Source: Polaromonas sp. (GTDB lineage Bacteria; Pseudomonadota; Gammaproteobacteria; Burkholderiales; Burkholderiaceae_C). Taken from it: DNA of 64,000 bases. The notes beneath the pieces are model-generated. The model was not told the DNA's origin and searched no databases. It worked only from the letters and a program-made list of their open reading frames with translations. Both the position numbers and the translations under genes were made by a program. Below are positions 1 through 9,553 of the stretch, in pieces (the first letter of the stretch is position 1; each line of letters begins with the position of its first letter). The stretch is taken from assembly GCF_030689685.1 (NCBI RefSeq), contig NZ_JAUYEY010000022.1, positions 1 through 64,000 on the forward strand, in the 5' to 3' direction.

Positions 1-46
1 GGAACGTCGGCTGCAAAGCGGCCGCGACGGTCCATTTTTCACCGGC

Positions 47-92
47 TTTTTGCCCCATAGCTACGGCTATGGCGCTGCAAACCCGGCAAAAA
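47..92. repeat. Nested palindrome downstream of coaX
   Basis: An inner hairpin at 55-72 has perfect 7-bp arms (CCATAGC / GCTATGG) around TACG. It sits inside outer arms TTTTTGCC (47-54) and GGCAAAAA (85-92). The element lies about 50 bases past the coaX stop, so it may end coaX transcription. It also looks like a dispersed intergenic repeat. I recognise no gene in bases 1-144. Confidence 0.5.
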
Positions 93-144
93 CTGTCCTC
101 GCCGGGGCCACTTTTCGCTTCGACGCCTTCTGCCGCCCAGATTC

Positions 145-912
145 CTAGACCGGAAACCGCCGCGATGCAATCTCCAGCAGACCATCAAAAATCAGGCCTT
201 CCACCAACTCGAACTTCACCGACATGCTGGGCCCCATCTTCCAACCCGCGCCGCCCGTCATGATGCATTCGGGCGTCTCGCCGCAATGCCGCGTGATGTT
301 CTCCACCATGCGCTGGACGGCGCCGGCAATCGCGAAGGTGCCGCCACTGGTCAGCGCGTCGCTGGTATTGGTGGGAAAGTCTTTCACGTCTCCGGTCGGG
401 ACATGCAGACCGGCGGTGCCGGACTCCAGCGCGCGCAGCATGATGCCGTGGCCCGGCAAGATGATGCCGCCAAGAAATTTGCCCGAAGCATCAATGGCCT
501 CGACCGTGACGGCAGTGCCCACCATCACCACCACGCAGGGCTTTTGAATGCCTCGGACCAACAGCCGGTGCCGCGCGCCTATCATCGCCACCCAGCGGTC
601 GGCACCCAGGCGCGCCGGATGGTCATACCCATTGGTCACGCCGGCTTCCTGGGCACTCGGGATGACCCAGCGCGGGGCGACATCCCAAAGTTCCATCTGT
701 TCGATCACGCGGCGCTTGACCGCGTCGCCTGCCACGATGCAGCCGAGGATGCGGGACGGCGCTGGCAGGTTGCACCACTCTTCGTCGGCCAGCTTGTCGA
801 TGTTTTCAAGAAACACAGCACCATGGGCCAGCAGCCGAGATCCCGCAACCGGGGTCTCGTACTGGGCCCACTTCAGGCGGGTGTTGCCCACGTCAAGTGC
901 TAAAAAAGTCAT
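145..912 (-). CDS. coaX: Type III pantothenate kinase (CoaX/Baf family)
   Basis: It phosphorylates pantothenate with ATP, the first step of coenzyme A synthesis, in the cytosol. The 255-residue protein has the N-terminal ASKHA nucleotide-binding motif DVGNTRLKW (residues 7-15), the GADRW motif (103-107, Asp105 retained) and a GTAVT motif (132-136), followed by GGIILPG. The usual D-x-G-T-A motif reads M-V-G-T-A here, so that Asp is absent; I believe close relatives share this but cannot check. The ATG at 912 gives the usual family length. The next gene, an amidase, is 79 bases upstream on the same strand. Confidence 0.9.
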   Translation of the reverse strand: MTFLALDVGNTRLKWAQYETPVAGSRLLAHGAVFLENIDKLADEEWCNLPAPSRILGCIVAGDAVKRRVIEQMELWDVAPRWVIPSAQEAGVTNGYDHPARLGADRWVAMIGARHRLLVRGIQKPCVVVMVGTAVTVEAIDASGKFLGGIILPGHGIMLRALESGTAGLHVPTGDVKDFPTNTSDALTSGGTFAIAGAVQRMVENITRHCGETPECIMTGGAGWKMGPSMSVKFELVEGLIFDGLLEIASRRFPV

Positions 913-991
913 GTGACAGGATTATGAACAGGTTCTGGCGCGCGCCACGGGGAGGATTCCCCAAAAGGCCGGAACAGGCAGGCGCGTGCAC

Positions 992-2434
992 TCAGTGCGG
1001 CATCACCGGCCGCGCAAAGTCCACCGTGCCCGTTCTTGCAGCCTCGTAGGCCCGCGAGGCGCGCAGCACCAGTGCATCACCAAACATCGGCCCGACAAAT
1101 TGCAGGCCTATCGGTAAACCATCTGCGGTCAGTCCGCAAGGCACGCTGCTGGCGGGCTGCTGGGTCAGGTTGAAGGGGTAGGAGAACGGCGTCCAGCCCA
1201 GCATGGCGACCGGGTCCAGGGGGGTGTGCCCGGCCGGCCGCGCCTCGAAGGCTGGCACCGCCACGCTGGGCGTGACCAGCAGGTCAAAGCGCTGCATGAA
1301 CTGCCGCATCTGCGAACCGAGCGCTCCGCGCTGCAAATGAAGGCGCTGGATGTCGAGCAGGCTGAGCTTCTCGCCCAGCAACGCCTCGGCGCGGAAGTCC
1401 GGATCGGTCAAAGCCTGCTGCTCGGGCGACAGTGTGTTCCAGACCGTCCATGCACCGGCAAACCACAGGCCGGTGGTGATGTCCAGCGGGTCTTCAATGC
1501 CGGGATCAAGCTGCTCGACATGGGCGCCCAGTTCAGCCAGCAACGCCACCGCTCTGGCCACGGAGCTGGCGACTTCCGCATCCACATGCTGCGCATAACC
1601 AAGGGTCGGGGACCAGGCAATGCGCAGTCCGCGTACGCCGCCTTCCAGGCCCTGCAGGTAGTCGCTGGGGTCCGGCGGCAGCGAAGTCCAATCCCGCGCG
1701 TCCGGCTTCTTAATCACATTCATCAACAGCGCGGCATCAGACACGCATCGGCTGTGCGGGCCCAGATGGGCGACTGAGCCAAACGGCGACAACGGATAAG
1801 CCGGCACCCGGCCAAAACTCGGCTTGAGGCCAAAGTTGCCACAAAATGCCGCCGGGATACGTACCGAGCCAGCGCCATCGGTGCCTATGGCCAGGGGCCC
1901 CATGCCGGCGGCCACCGCCGCCGCCGCGCCGCCGGAAGAGCCACCCGGGGTTTTGCTCAGGTCCCAGGGATTGCGTGTGATCCCGCTGCGCGGTGAATTG
2001 GTTTCGCCCTTGCAGCCAAATTCCGGCGTGTTGGTTTTGCCAAGCAGCACCGCACCGGCTTCGCGCAGCCGTGCGGTGACAGGTGCATCCACCTCCCAGG
2101 GCTGATCGGCGTCCACCGTATCGCTGCCGCGCAGCGTGGGCATTCCGCGCGTGAGGATCAGGTCCTTGATCGACACCGGCACACCATCGAGCTCGCCACA
2201 CGCCGCGCCGCCCTGGCGAAAGGCCGTCCAGCGGGCCTCGCTGCCCTTGGCGCTCTGCATGGCCGCCTCGTGTGCCACCAGACAGAAGGCGTTGAGGCGC
2301 GGGTTGAGCAGGTCGATGCGCGCCAGCACCGCCCGGGTCGCTTCGACCGGCGAGGCCCGACCTGCGCGGTACAACTGTAGCAACTCGGTGGCGGTGCAGT
2401 CGGCGAGGTCGGTCAGCGTTGCGGATGGCGTCAT
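992..2434 (-). CDS. Amidase signature family amidase
   Basis: A cytosolic amidase of about 480 residues that would hydrolyse a carboxylic amide. The Ser-cisSer-Lys catalytic machinery is visible: Lys in VSIKDL, the Gly/Ser-rich loop GGSSGGAAAAVAAG and the nucleophile Ser in GTDGAGSVRIPA. The substrate cannot be read from sequence. An ATG at 2434 is preceded by GGAG at suitable spacing, so I prefer it to the TTG one codon upstream. It lies downstream of a peptide-type ABC importer and an M81 peptidase on the same strand, separated from the peptidase by a palindromic repeat. It may act on the same imported amide or peptide. GatA is less likely because no gatB or gatC is nearby. Confidence 0.85.
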   Translation of the reverse strand: MTPSATLTDLADCTATELLQLYRAGRASPVEATRAVLARIDLLNPRLNAFCLVAHEAAMQSAKGSEARWTAFRQGGAACGELDGVPVSIKDLILTRGMPTLRGSDTVDADQPWEVDAPVTARLREAGAVLLGKTNTPEFGCKGETNSPRSGITRNPWDLSKTPGGSSGGAAAAVAAGMGPLAIGTDGAGSVRIPAAFCGNFGLKPSFGRVPAYPLSPFGSVAHLGPHSRCVSDAALLMNVIKKPDARDWTSLPPDPSDYLQGLEGGVRGLRIAWSPTLGYAQHVDAEVASSVARAVALLAELGAHVEQLDPGIEDPLDITTGLWFAGAWTVWNTLSPEQQALTDPDFRAEALLGEKLSLLDIQRLHLQRGALGSQMRQFMQRFDLLVTPSVAVPAFEARPAGHTPLDPVAMLGWTPFSYPFNLTQQPASSVPCGLTADGLPIGLQFVGPMFGDALVLRASRAYEAARTGTVDFARPVMPH

Positions 2435-2473
2435 CAAATACTCCAGCTAGATCAGACTACTCGCCAACCAACC

Positions 2474-2538
2474 GTTCGTCCGGAGCTTGTCGAAGGGTCG
2501 TCAACTTACGACCAGGCTTCGACAAGCTCAGCCCGAAC
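2474..2538. repeat. Dispersed palindromic repeat, family A (full copy)
   Basis: The arms GAGCTTGTCGAAG (2483-2495) and CTTCGACAAGCTC (2517-2529) are exact reverse complements. They are flanked by GTTCG and CGAAC, so the element can fold as a long hairpin. It lies between the mlrC-like gene and the amidase gene. Further copies or half copies lie at about 7591-7615 and inside icmF at 22705-22764. Confidence 0.8.
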
Positions 2539-2570
2539 AGGGTGGTGGCGCTTGAATAAACCGTATTGAA

Positions 2571-4070
2571 TCAGGGTGTGCGCCGGGTAGACGCAGGCAG
2601 GTTTTTCCAGGGCAGGTCAGCCGGGTCTGCGGCCATCGGGCCGGCAGCCTTGGCCACAATCACATCGGTTTCGGGGTTGGCGACCAGTGGCGTGAAGTCG
2701 GCGCGGAAGTGGTTGGAGCTTTTGACGACGATGATTTTCATCGCTTCGGGTTCAATACCGACCATGCGGAACAGCTCACGGTCCAGCATCTGTATCTGGC
2801 CGCTGGCCACCGCCACCAGGATGCCATCCACTTCCAGGCAGGCGCAGGGACCGAGCTGTGCGGTGTGCCCGGTCATCATCCGGCCCTTGAGCGTGACGAC
2901 CCCGTCGCCGACCGCGCGCACCTTGAACTGGCTGTACACCGGCGGGTCACTGGCTTGGCCGGTAAACGTGGGCACCGCTGTCCCCAGCGTGATCGAAATT
3001 ATCGCCCCCACCCCTGCAGCGGCAGCGGCCTGTGCGGCTTGCGGATCGAACATCAAGCCCAGGGCAATCTGGCCGGGAAATTTTTTCCCCGCGTCCTGTT
3101 GCAGCAGCGCATGCAACAGGCCGGTGGTGTTGCTGTCCCCGCCGGCACCCGGGTTGTCCTGCGTATCGGCAATGACCAGCGGCTTGGAGGTTTGGGCAGC
3201 CCGCGCGAGCGATTGCGCCACCGCATCGTGGGCAGACAGGAATTCGAGTTTCCACTGCGTCGGTTCGGCCACCTGGGCATACAGACGGTCCACCGCCTCT
3301 GCCGCATGCTCGCCATGGGCCCAGACCATGGGTCCGCACTCATCAAAATCGGACGCCGGAAAAGCCATGCAAAAACTCAGACAGGTGCCGAAATGTTTGT
3401 CCAGCTCGGGCAAGGCGTTGTAGAGGGCTGCGGCCGGCTGCAGCCAGGTGCTCTGTGCGTTCAGCGGAATCAGAAACGGCAGGCGCCGGTAGCGCAGCGC
3501 CTCCTTTCGACCCAGCTTTATGCGACGCGCCAACAGTTGCGCTGCCAGCTCGCCGGTCGCTGCCATGTCGATGTGGGGGTAGGTCCGGTAGGACACCAAG
3601 GCATCGGCCTGCTGCAGCATGCGCTGCGTCACGTTGGCATGCAGGTCCAGGCTGGCAACGATTGGCAGGTCCGGCCCGACCAGCTTGCGGATGCGGGCGA
3701 TCAGTTCGCCTTCGGTGTCGTCCACATGTTCTGCCACGCCGGCGCCGTGCAGGTCCAGGTAGACCGCGTCAAAACCACCCTTGATCACGTCCGCCATGAC
3801 GGACGCGCTCATGCGCTCGAACGCATCTTGCGTCACATAGGACGACGGCGAAGCGCCACACCAGCTACTGGGCACAAGCTGCCAGCCTCGGGCTTTTGCG
3901 GCATCAATGAAACCGCCTATCGGCAGATTGACGCCAGTGAGCTTGTCGAGCATGGCCTGGCCATGGGCAAAAGCAGGGAAATCATCGCCTCGGTTGAACG
4001 CAGCCCAGTCGGCCTTGGTGGGCGCAAAGGTGTTGGTTTCGTGCTGATAGCCGGCGACAAGGATTTTCAA
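2571..4070 (-). CDS. M81 family metallopeptidase (MlrC-like)
   Basis: A 499-residue member of the M81/MlrC family (DUF1485 plus MlrC C-terminal domain). Its founding member, microcystinase C, cuts linearised microcystin products. The N-terminal HETNTF motif (residues 10-15), DLHGAG near 107-112 and LDLHAN near 140-145 are the expected metal-site segments. Translation starts at a TTG (4070) that overlaps the TGA of the upstream ATPase gene, which implies translational coupling. The gene therefore belongs to the dpp-like operon, and a role in breaking down an imported peptide is likely. The actual substrate is unknown; microcystin itself is not implied. Confidence 0.85.
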   Translation of the reverse strand: MKILVAGYQHETNTFAPTKADWAAFNRGDDFPAFAHGQAMLDKLTGVNLPIGGFIDAAKARGWQLVPSSWCGASPSSYVTQDAFERMSASVMADVIKGGFDAVYLDLHGAGVAEHVDDTEGELIARIRKLVGPDLPIVASLDLHANVTQRMLQQADALVSYRTYPHIDMAATGELAAQLLARRIKLGRKEALRYRRLPFLIPLNAQSTWLQPAAALYNALPELDKHFGTCLSFCMAFPASDFDECGPMVWAHGEHAAEAVDRLYAQVAEPTQWKLEFLSAHDAVAQSLARAAQTSKPLVIADTQDNPGAGGDSNTTGLLHALLQQDAGKKFPGQIALGLMFDPQAAQAAAAAGVGAIISITLGTAVPTFTGQASDPPVYSQFKVRAVGDGVVTLKGRMMTGHTAQLGPCACLEVDGILVAVASGQIQMLDRELFRMVGIEPEAMKIIVVKSSNHFRADFTPLVANPETDVIVAKAAGPMAADPADLPWKNLPASTRRTP

Positions 4071-5719
4071 AAGGCAGCTCCGGGGGCGGCGGCCAGCAGT
4101 CGGCGCGTGTAGTCATGTTGGGGGTGGGCATACAGATCGGCCGTCGGCCCTTCTTCGACGATTGTCCCCTGGTGCATCACGATAACCCGGTCACACAACT
4201 GGGCGGCCACACGCAGGTCATGGGTGATGAAGAGCAGGCCCAGGCCGAGTTCGGCCTGGATCTCGCGCAGCAGGCTCAGGATCTGCGCCTGCACACTGAC
4301 GTCGAGCGCGCTGACCGCTTCGTCGGCCACCAGCACGCGTGGCCGGCAGGCCAGTGCGCGGGCAATCGCGATGCGCTGGCGCTGACCACCCGAAAACTGG
4401 CTGGGGTAACGCTGCAGGCCTTCGACAGGCAACCGAACTTTGTCCATCAATACGACTGCAAGCGCCACCGCTTCATCGCGGGTAGCTCCGAAATTAATAG
4501 CGCCCTCAATGATGGAATCGCCGACCTTGCGGCGCGGATTGAGCGAGCGGTTCGGGTCCTGGAACACCACCTGCACCTGGCTGCGCAGGGGCCGGAGCCG
4601 GCCTTCGGTGAAACTGGCGACATCGATCAGCGCGCCATCCGCCTGCTTGTCGGGCGGGCTCCACAGCACCTGGCCGCCGGTCGGGTCGATCAGACGGATC
4701 AGGCAGCGCGCCAGCGTGGATTTGCCGGACCCGGACTCGCCGACCACACCCACGGTTTCTCCGGCCGACACCGCCACAGACGCGGCTTGCAGCGCATGCG
4801 TGAGGCGCTGGCGGCCCAGCCAGTCGCGCGCGACATAGGTCTTGCTAACTTCCAGCCCGCGCAACAGCGGTGCACCTTGAGGGGTGGCGCGCGCTGGCGG
4901 TGGCTTCATGCCGGGTACTGCGGCCAGCAGCATTTTTGTGTAGTCAGCCTGGGGGTTGCGCAGAACCTCGTCACGCGTGCCGTACTCGACGGACCGCCCC
5001 TGGTGCATCACCAGCACCTCGTCGGCAATGTCGGCCACCACACCCATGTCGTGCGTGATGAACAACACAGCACAGGCCTGCCGGCGACCGCTGGACTGGT
5101 CCTCCTGCAACTCCGCAATCAGCTTGAGTATTTCCTTTTGCGTCGTGACATCCAGCGCCGTGGTCGGTTCGTCGCAGATCAGCAGGGCGGGCTGCAAAAT
5201 CACGGCCATGGCGATCATGATGCGCTGGCGCTGCCCGCCCGAGAGCTGGTGCGGATAGCTGCGCAACATGCGCTCCGGCTCAGGCAATTTAACGCGCTGT
5301 ACGATGTCGAGAACAGCCTCGCTGCGCCGCTTTGCGTTCCAGTCGGTGTGCTCCCTGAGCAACTCGTCGATCTGGTCGCCGCAGCTCATCACCGGGTTTA
5401 GCGCCGTCATCGGCTCCTGGAACACCATGCCCATGGCCTGGCCGCGCAAGGCGCGCAGGTGTTGCGAGTTCGCATTCAGCAGCGATTCACCCTTCAGAAA
5501 AATACTGCCGGGTCCGGGTTTGAGCTCACGTGCGAGCAGACCCATCACAGCGGTGGCCATGACCGACTTTCCGGAGCCGGACTCGCCCACAATACACAGC
5601 GTTTTGCCTGGACGAATGCTCAGGCTGATGTTGTCGACAGCATAAGTCCTGTCGCTGCCGGGCGGCAGGGCCACATGCAGCTTGTCAATGACAAGGACGG
5701 GAGCGACGTCGTTGTTCAT
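4067..5719 (-). CDS. Fused two-domain ABC ATPase of a dipeptide/oligopeptide-type importer (DppD-DppF fusion)
   Basis: A cytosolic ATP-hydrolysing subunit of about 550 residues joining two peptide-type ABC domains. Domain 1 has GESGSGKS, LSGGQRQR and DEPTTALD. Domain 2 repeats GESGSGKS, FSGGQRQR and DEAVSALD. This GsiA-like arrangement supplies both nucleotide-binding sites in one chain. The ATG at 5719 overlaps the stop of the upstream permease gene (ATGA). The frame stays open further upstream to 6145, but that part is antisense-frame noise over the permease. The substrate is presumably a peptide or related amide, by family and by the M81 peptidase next to it. Confidence 0.9.
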   Translation of the reverse strand: MNNDVAPVLVIDKLHVALPPGSDRTYAVDNISLSIRPGKTLCIVGESGSGKSVMATAVMGLLARELKPGPGSIFLKGESLLNANSQHLRALRGQAMGMVFQEPMTALNPVMSCGDQIDELLREHTDWNAKRRSEAVLDIVQRVKLPEPERMLRSYPHQLSGGQRQRIMIAMAVILQPALLICDEPTTALDVTTQKEILKLIAELQEDQSSGRRQACAVLFITHDMGVVADIADEVLVMHQGRSVEYGTRDEVLRNPQADYTKMLLAAVPGMKPPPARATPQGAPLLRGLEVSKTYVARDWLGRQRLTHALQAASVAVSAGETVGVVGESGSGKSTLARCLIRLIDPTGGQVLWSPPDKQADGALIDVASFTEGRLRPLRSQVQVVFQDPNRSLNPRRKVGDSIIEGAINFGATRDEAVALAVVLMDKVRLPVEGLQRYPSQFSGGQRQRIAIARALACRPRVLVADEAVSALDVSVQAQILSLLREIQAELGLGLLFITHDLRVAAQLCDRVIVMHQGTIVEEGPTADLYAHPQHDYTRRLLAAAPGAAF

Positions 5720-6603
5720 GGGCTGCGTTTCGAAAACTTCGGATCGAGCACATCGCGCAGGCCGTCGCCGAGCAGGTTGATCGCCAGCACGGTAGGCACC
5801 AGGAACAGCGCAGGAAACAGCACGTTGCCCGGATACTGGGTGAATTGCACCCGGCCCTCGGCCATGATATTGCCCCAGGTCGGGATGTCGGCCGGTAGAC
5901 CGAGGCCGAGAAAACTCAGGATGGCTTCGGTCAGGACCGCCGATGCCGCGACAAAAGTGCCCTGCACAATCATCGGCGCCATGGCGTTGGGCAGGATGTG
6001 CCGCCACAGGATCACCGGGGTCGGGGTCGCCAGCGCGCGGGCGGCCTCCACGAACGGTTCCTCGCGCAGGGTCAGCACCATGGAGCGTACCAGGCGCGTA
6101 ACGCGCGGAATTTCCGGGATGGCAATGGCCACCACCACGGTCCACAGTTGCGCACCGAGGGCCGCCACCAACGCAATCGCCAGCAGGATCGCCGGGATGG
6201 CCATCAGCCCGTCCATGAAACGCATCAGCACCGCATCCACCATGCGAAAGTAACCGGCCAGCATGCCGAGCAGGGCGCCCACGCTGATGGCCACGGTCGC
6301 GGTAAACGTCGCCACCAGCAGCGACGTGCGTGTGCCATACAACACGCGGCTGTAAATATCGCGGCCGAAATTGTCGGAGCCCATCCAGAAGGTGTGCGCT
6401 ACCACGCTGCCGTCCAGCTGCGCAAACTTGCCATGCACCCCCGCCGCGGTGTTGATGTTGGCCGAATCCATGGCCGCCGGGTCGACCGTGCCCAACACGG
6501 GGGCCAGCGCGGCCAGCAGCAGCAGCACACCGATCACGCCAGCGCCGAAGCGAAACGCACTGTTGCCCCAGAGCCTTCGCCAGAGCAGTGGACCGGCGCC
6601 CAT
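5716..6603 (-). CDS. ABC transporter permease, DppC type
   Basis: An inner-membrane subunit of 295 residues in the binding-protein-dependent permease family. An N-terminal hydrophobic segment is followed by the extracytoplasmic GSDNFGRDIYSRVLYGTR region and several more membrane helices. The EAA-type loop that contacts the ATPase reads EAARALATPTPVILWRHILPN. It overlaps the ATPase gene by four bases downstream, and its ATG overlaps the dppB-like stop codon as TGATG upstream. Together with its neighbours it forms an intact importer. Confidence 0.9.
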   Translation of the reverse strand: MGAGPLLWRRLWGNSAFRFGAGVIGVLLLLAALAPVLGTVDPAAMDSANINTAAGVHGKFAQLDGSVVAHTFWMGSDNFGRDIYSRVLYGTRTSLLVATFTATVAISVGALLGMLAGYFRMVDAVLMRFMDGLMAIPAILLAIALVAALGAQLWTVVVAIAIPEIPRVTRLVRSMVLTLREEPFVEAARALATPTPVILWRHILPNAMAPMIVQGTFVAASAVLTEAILSFLGLGLPADIPTWGNIMAEGRVQFTQYPGNVLFPALFLVPTVLAINLLGDGLRDVLDPKFSKRSP

Positions 6604-7556
6604 CAGTAACGGATCCTCGGGTCCAGAAACAGGTAACTGACGTCCACCAGCAGGTTGACGCCCACGTAGAGCAAGCTGAAAAACAGCACCAGACCCTGGA
6701 TCACCGGGAAGTCGCGGTTCAGCACCGCATCGACCGTCAGCGAGCCGAGGCCGGGAATCGAGTACACCGTCTCGGTCACCACCACGCCGCCGATCAGCAG
6801 GGCCACACCAATGCCGATCACGGTCACGATGGGAACTGCGGCATTGGCCAGCGCATGACGCATCAGCACCGCCGACTCGGCCAGGCCCTTGGCGCGCGCG
6901 GTGCGGATGTAATCCTCAGTCAGCGCCTCGGATACGCTGGCGCGCGTCACGCGGGCGATCAGTGCCACATAAATCATGGCCAGCGTGATCCACGGCAGCA
7001 CCAGTTGGCGCGCCCAGGCCCAAACGCCCTGTCCGTCGCTGCCGAACAGGCGCCGGTAACCCTGCACCGGAAACCATTCAAGCTGCACGGCAAACACGTA
7101 GATCAGCAGGTAGCCAGTGACAAACACCGGGATGGAAAATCCCGCCACCGAAAATACCGAGAGCAGGCGGTCCAGCCAGCCGCCCATGCGCCAGGCGGCA
7201 ACGGTGCCCAGTGGCACAGCCACCAGCACCGCCAGCACCAGGGTTCCCACCGCCAGGCTCAGCGTGGGCTCCAGCCGCTGCGCAATCAATTCGGTGACCG
7301 GTTTGTTCAGGTAAAAGGAATAACCGAGGTCGCCCTGCAACACACCGCTGAACCAGATCCAGAACTGGGCCAGCAGCGGCTTGCTCAGACCCAGGGATGC
7401 ACGGATTTTTTCAATGTCTTCGTTGGTCGAATTGTTGCCCGCAATCACCGCCGCCGGATCGCCGGGCGTGAGCCGCAGGATCAGGAAGACCACGACAGCT
7501 ACCACCAGAAGCACCGGGATGGTCGCCAGCAGGCGTTGCAGCAGGAATCTCAGCAT
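6603..7556 (-). CDS. ABC transporter permease, DppB type
   Basis: The second inner-membrane permease, 317 residues. The N-terminal helix is followed by LRLTPGDPAAVIAG, the hallmark of DppB/OppB proteins. The cytoplasmic EAA loop reads DYIRTARAKGLAESAVLMRH. It partners the DppC-type subunit encoded next. The gene is separated from the binding-protein gene by 273 bases that hold repeat material, so it may be less strongly expressed than that gene. Confidence 0.9.
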   Translation of the reverse strand: MLRFLLQRLLATIPVLLVVAVVVFLILRLTPGDPAAVIAGNNSTNEDIEKIRASLGLSKPLLAQFWIWFSGVLQGDLGYSFYLNKPVTELIAQRLEPTLSLAVGTLVLAVLVAVPLGTVAAWRMGGWLDRLLSVFSVAGFSIPVFVTGYLLIYVFAVQLEWFPVQGYRRLFGSDGQGVWAWARQLVLPWITLAMIYVALIARVTRASVSEALTEDYIRTARAKGLAESAVLMRHALANAAVPIVTVIGIGVALLIGGVVVTETVYSIPGLGSLTVDAVLNRDFPVIQGLVLFFSLLYVGVNLLVDVSYLFLDPRIRY

Positions 7557-7590
7557 GCAGGTTTGCTGCCCGGCGGCATCAGCCGGAAGC

Positions 7591-7770
7591 CCCCTTCGAC
7601 AGGCTCAGAGCGAACAATTTCAAGCGACATGCGTGCGGATCCCTTCTCTAAGCCAGCCGGGGCTGCGGAACCGGCTTCGCCGGCCCGCAGGCGCAGCGCC
7701 CCCTCGGGGCTGGCGCCTGCGGCTCCAAACCTGCCTGCGCAGGTTTGGACAGGCGGCAGAAGCGAAGCCT
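7591..7770. repeat. Repeat-rich spacer between the dppA- and dppB-like genes
   Basis: A half copy of repeat family A (CCTTCGACAGGCTCAG) lies at about 7593-7608. It is followed by GC-rich inverted sequence (about 7665-7750) with GGCTTCGCCGGCCCGCAGG, CCCCTCGGGG and the arms AACCTGC / GCAGGTT. The second part resembles the family C elements at 15355 and inside the nicB-like gene. No gene is supported in 7557-7829. Confidence 0.6.
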
Positions 7771-7829
7771 CTGGCGAGCGGCGGCCTGCAAGGTGCGGCG
7801 ACTTACGTGCAGCGACAAGCGTGGGGGCA

Positions 7830-9413
7830 CTAATTCTTCTTGATGTTCCAGTACACCTGCGCGCCGCCGGGCACCAGGCCGGAGATGTTGCTGCGCAGCG
7901 CAGCCGGGTTGTTGTATTGGCCCAGATGCACATGCGAGGCGGTTTCAATTGCGCGCAGCTGCAGTTGTTCGGCGAGTTTTTTCTTCTCAGTCTCGGTGCT
8001 GGCCTGGGCAAACTTGACTTTCAGGTCCTCAATGACCTTGTCATCCTGCCAGCCAAACCAGCCCTTGTCGCCGGAGGCGTTGAGCATGGCCATGGTCAGC
8101 GGATTCTGGATGTCGCCAGCGGTCCAGGCTGTCATGAAGGCGTTCCATCCACCCTTGTCCGGTGCATCCTTCTTGGCGCGGCGTGCCAGCAGCGTGGCCC
8201 AGTCGGACTGCTGCATGTCGACCTTGAAGCCGGCGGCTTCGAGCTGCTGTTTGGCCACCAGCGGCAGCTTGGCAATCGAGGCCAGGTCGGTCGGTCGCAT
8301 CAGCACGATCGGTTCACCCTTGTAACCGGCATCGGCCAGCATCTGTTTAGCCTTGGCCGGATTGGCCATGCCGGTGTAAATGCCGGTGTTGTCGCTGGCG
8401 TAAGGCGTGCCGCAGGGAAAGATGCTCTTGCAAAACTTGTACATGCCGGGCGCACCGACCTGGGTTTTCAGGAAGGCCTCCTGGCCCATGGCCACCATGG
8501 CCGCCTGACGGATCTTCACGTTGTCGAACGGTGCGTGCAGGTGATTGAAGCGAAAGATGTATTGCAGACCGGCTGGCTGTGCATCGACAATCTGCACATC
8601 CTTGGCTGCCTTGAGCGACGCATACTGCTCAAAAGCCGGTTGTTCGATGATGTCCACCTCGCCGGCGATCAGTGCATTGAACTGGGTCTGCGGGTCACGG
8701 ATGATGATCCACTCGACGCGATCCAGATAAACGTTTTTGCCGCCTGTTGTTCCATTGGGCGCTTCACTGCGCGGCTTGTATTTGTCGTTCTTGACGTAGA
8801 CCAGTTTTTCACCCGGCTTGTATTCCGCCGTGACAAACTTGTAGGGACCCGAGCCGATGTTTTCCTTGATCTGTTCGCTGCCCGGCGTGGCCGCGATGCG
8901 CGCCGGCATGATGAAAGGCACGTTCGACGAGGGTTTGCCAAGCGCCTCGAGCATCACGCCGAAAGGCTGGTTGAACTTGATGACAAAAGTCTTGGCGTTC
9001 GGCGTCTCATAACTGGCCAGGCTCTTGGCCATGACGCCGCCAAAACTGTCGCGGCTGGCCCAGCGCTTGAGCGATGCCACCACGTCCTCGCTGGTGACCG
9101 GTTTGCCGTCATGGAACTCCAGGCCGTCTCGCAGTGTGAAAGTCCAGACCTTGTTGTCCTTGGACGCACTGTAGGTATCCACCATCTGCGGCTTGACCTT
9201 GCCTTCCAGGTCGGTGCCGAACAAGGTGTCGTAAATCATGTAGCCGTGGTTGCGGGTCACAAACGCCGTGGTCCACACCGGGTCCAGGATGGTGATATTG
9301 GCGTGCGGGACCACCTTGAGCGTCTTGGCCTGGGCCTGGGCCGCGTGGGGCAGCATCAGCCCCAAAACAAGTGCGAGCGCACCAGTGAGCATGGAGAGGG
9401 AGCGTTGTTTCAT
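7830..9413 (-). CDS. Periplasmic substrate-binding protein of the peptide ABC importer (DppA/SBP_bac_5 family)
   Basis: A secreted solute receptor of about 527 residues that hands its ligand to the DppBC-type permeases. The ATG at 9413 begins a typical Sec signal peptide (Lys-Gln-Arg, a hydrophobic stretch, cleavage near AHAAQAQA). The family 5 features LDPVWTT, the conserved YDTLF segment and DGLEFHDGKPVT follow. The frame is open upstream to 9719, but that part overlaps the luxR gene and lacks a signal. Ligand specificity cannot be read from sequence. Confidence 0.92.
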   Translation of the reverse strand: MKQRSLSMLTGALALVLGLMLPHAAQAQAKTLKVVPHANITILDPVWTTAFVTRNHGYMIYDTLFGTDLEGKVKPQMVDTYSASKDNKVWTFTLRDGLEFHDGKPVTSEDVVASLKRWASRDSFGGVMAKSLASYETPNAKTFVIKFNQPFGVMLEALGKPSSNVPFIMPARIAATPGSEQIKENIGSGPYKFVTAEYKPGEKLVYVKNDKYKPRSEAPNGTTGGKNVYLDRVEWIIIRDPQTQFNALIAGEVDIIEQPAFEQYASLKAAKDVQIVDAQPAGLQYIFRFNHLHAPFDNVKIRQAAMVAMGQEAFLKTQVGAPGMYKFCKSIFPCGTPYASDNTGIYTGMANPAKAKQMLADAGYKGEPIVLMRPTDLASIAKLPLVAKQQLEAAGFKVDMQQSDWATLLARRAKKDAPDKGGWNAFMTAWTAGDIQNPLTMAMLNASGDKGWFGWQDDKVIEDLKVKFAQASTETEKKKLAEQLQLRAIETASHVHLGQYNNPAALRSNISGLVPGGAQVYWNIKKN

Positions 9414-9553
9414 GACCAAATTTCCTTGACTACAAGAGTTGTGAGGGGCAGGCAGGAACCAGAAAACTGCTTTGTAATGTAACCACAGTTGCGACGCAAT
9501 ATTCAAGCCACCCCAAATACAGCGGGAAAACCAGCAGGCAAAAGCCGGCCGAT

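Noticed and set aside
5720-6145. Upstream extension of the fused ATPase frame
   Set aside because: It runs through the dppC-type gene in another frame and is Gly/Arg/Pro-rich noise. The ATPase begins at 5719 with ATGA overlap.
6588-9482. A very long plus-strand open frame (about 960 codons) opposite the dpp-like genes
   Set aside because: It is His/Gln/Arg-rich, has no domain and mirrors the strongly supported permease and binding-protein genes on the other strand. It is a GC-rich antisense frame.
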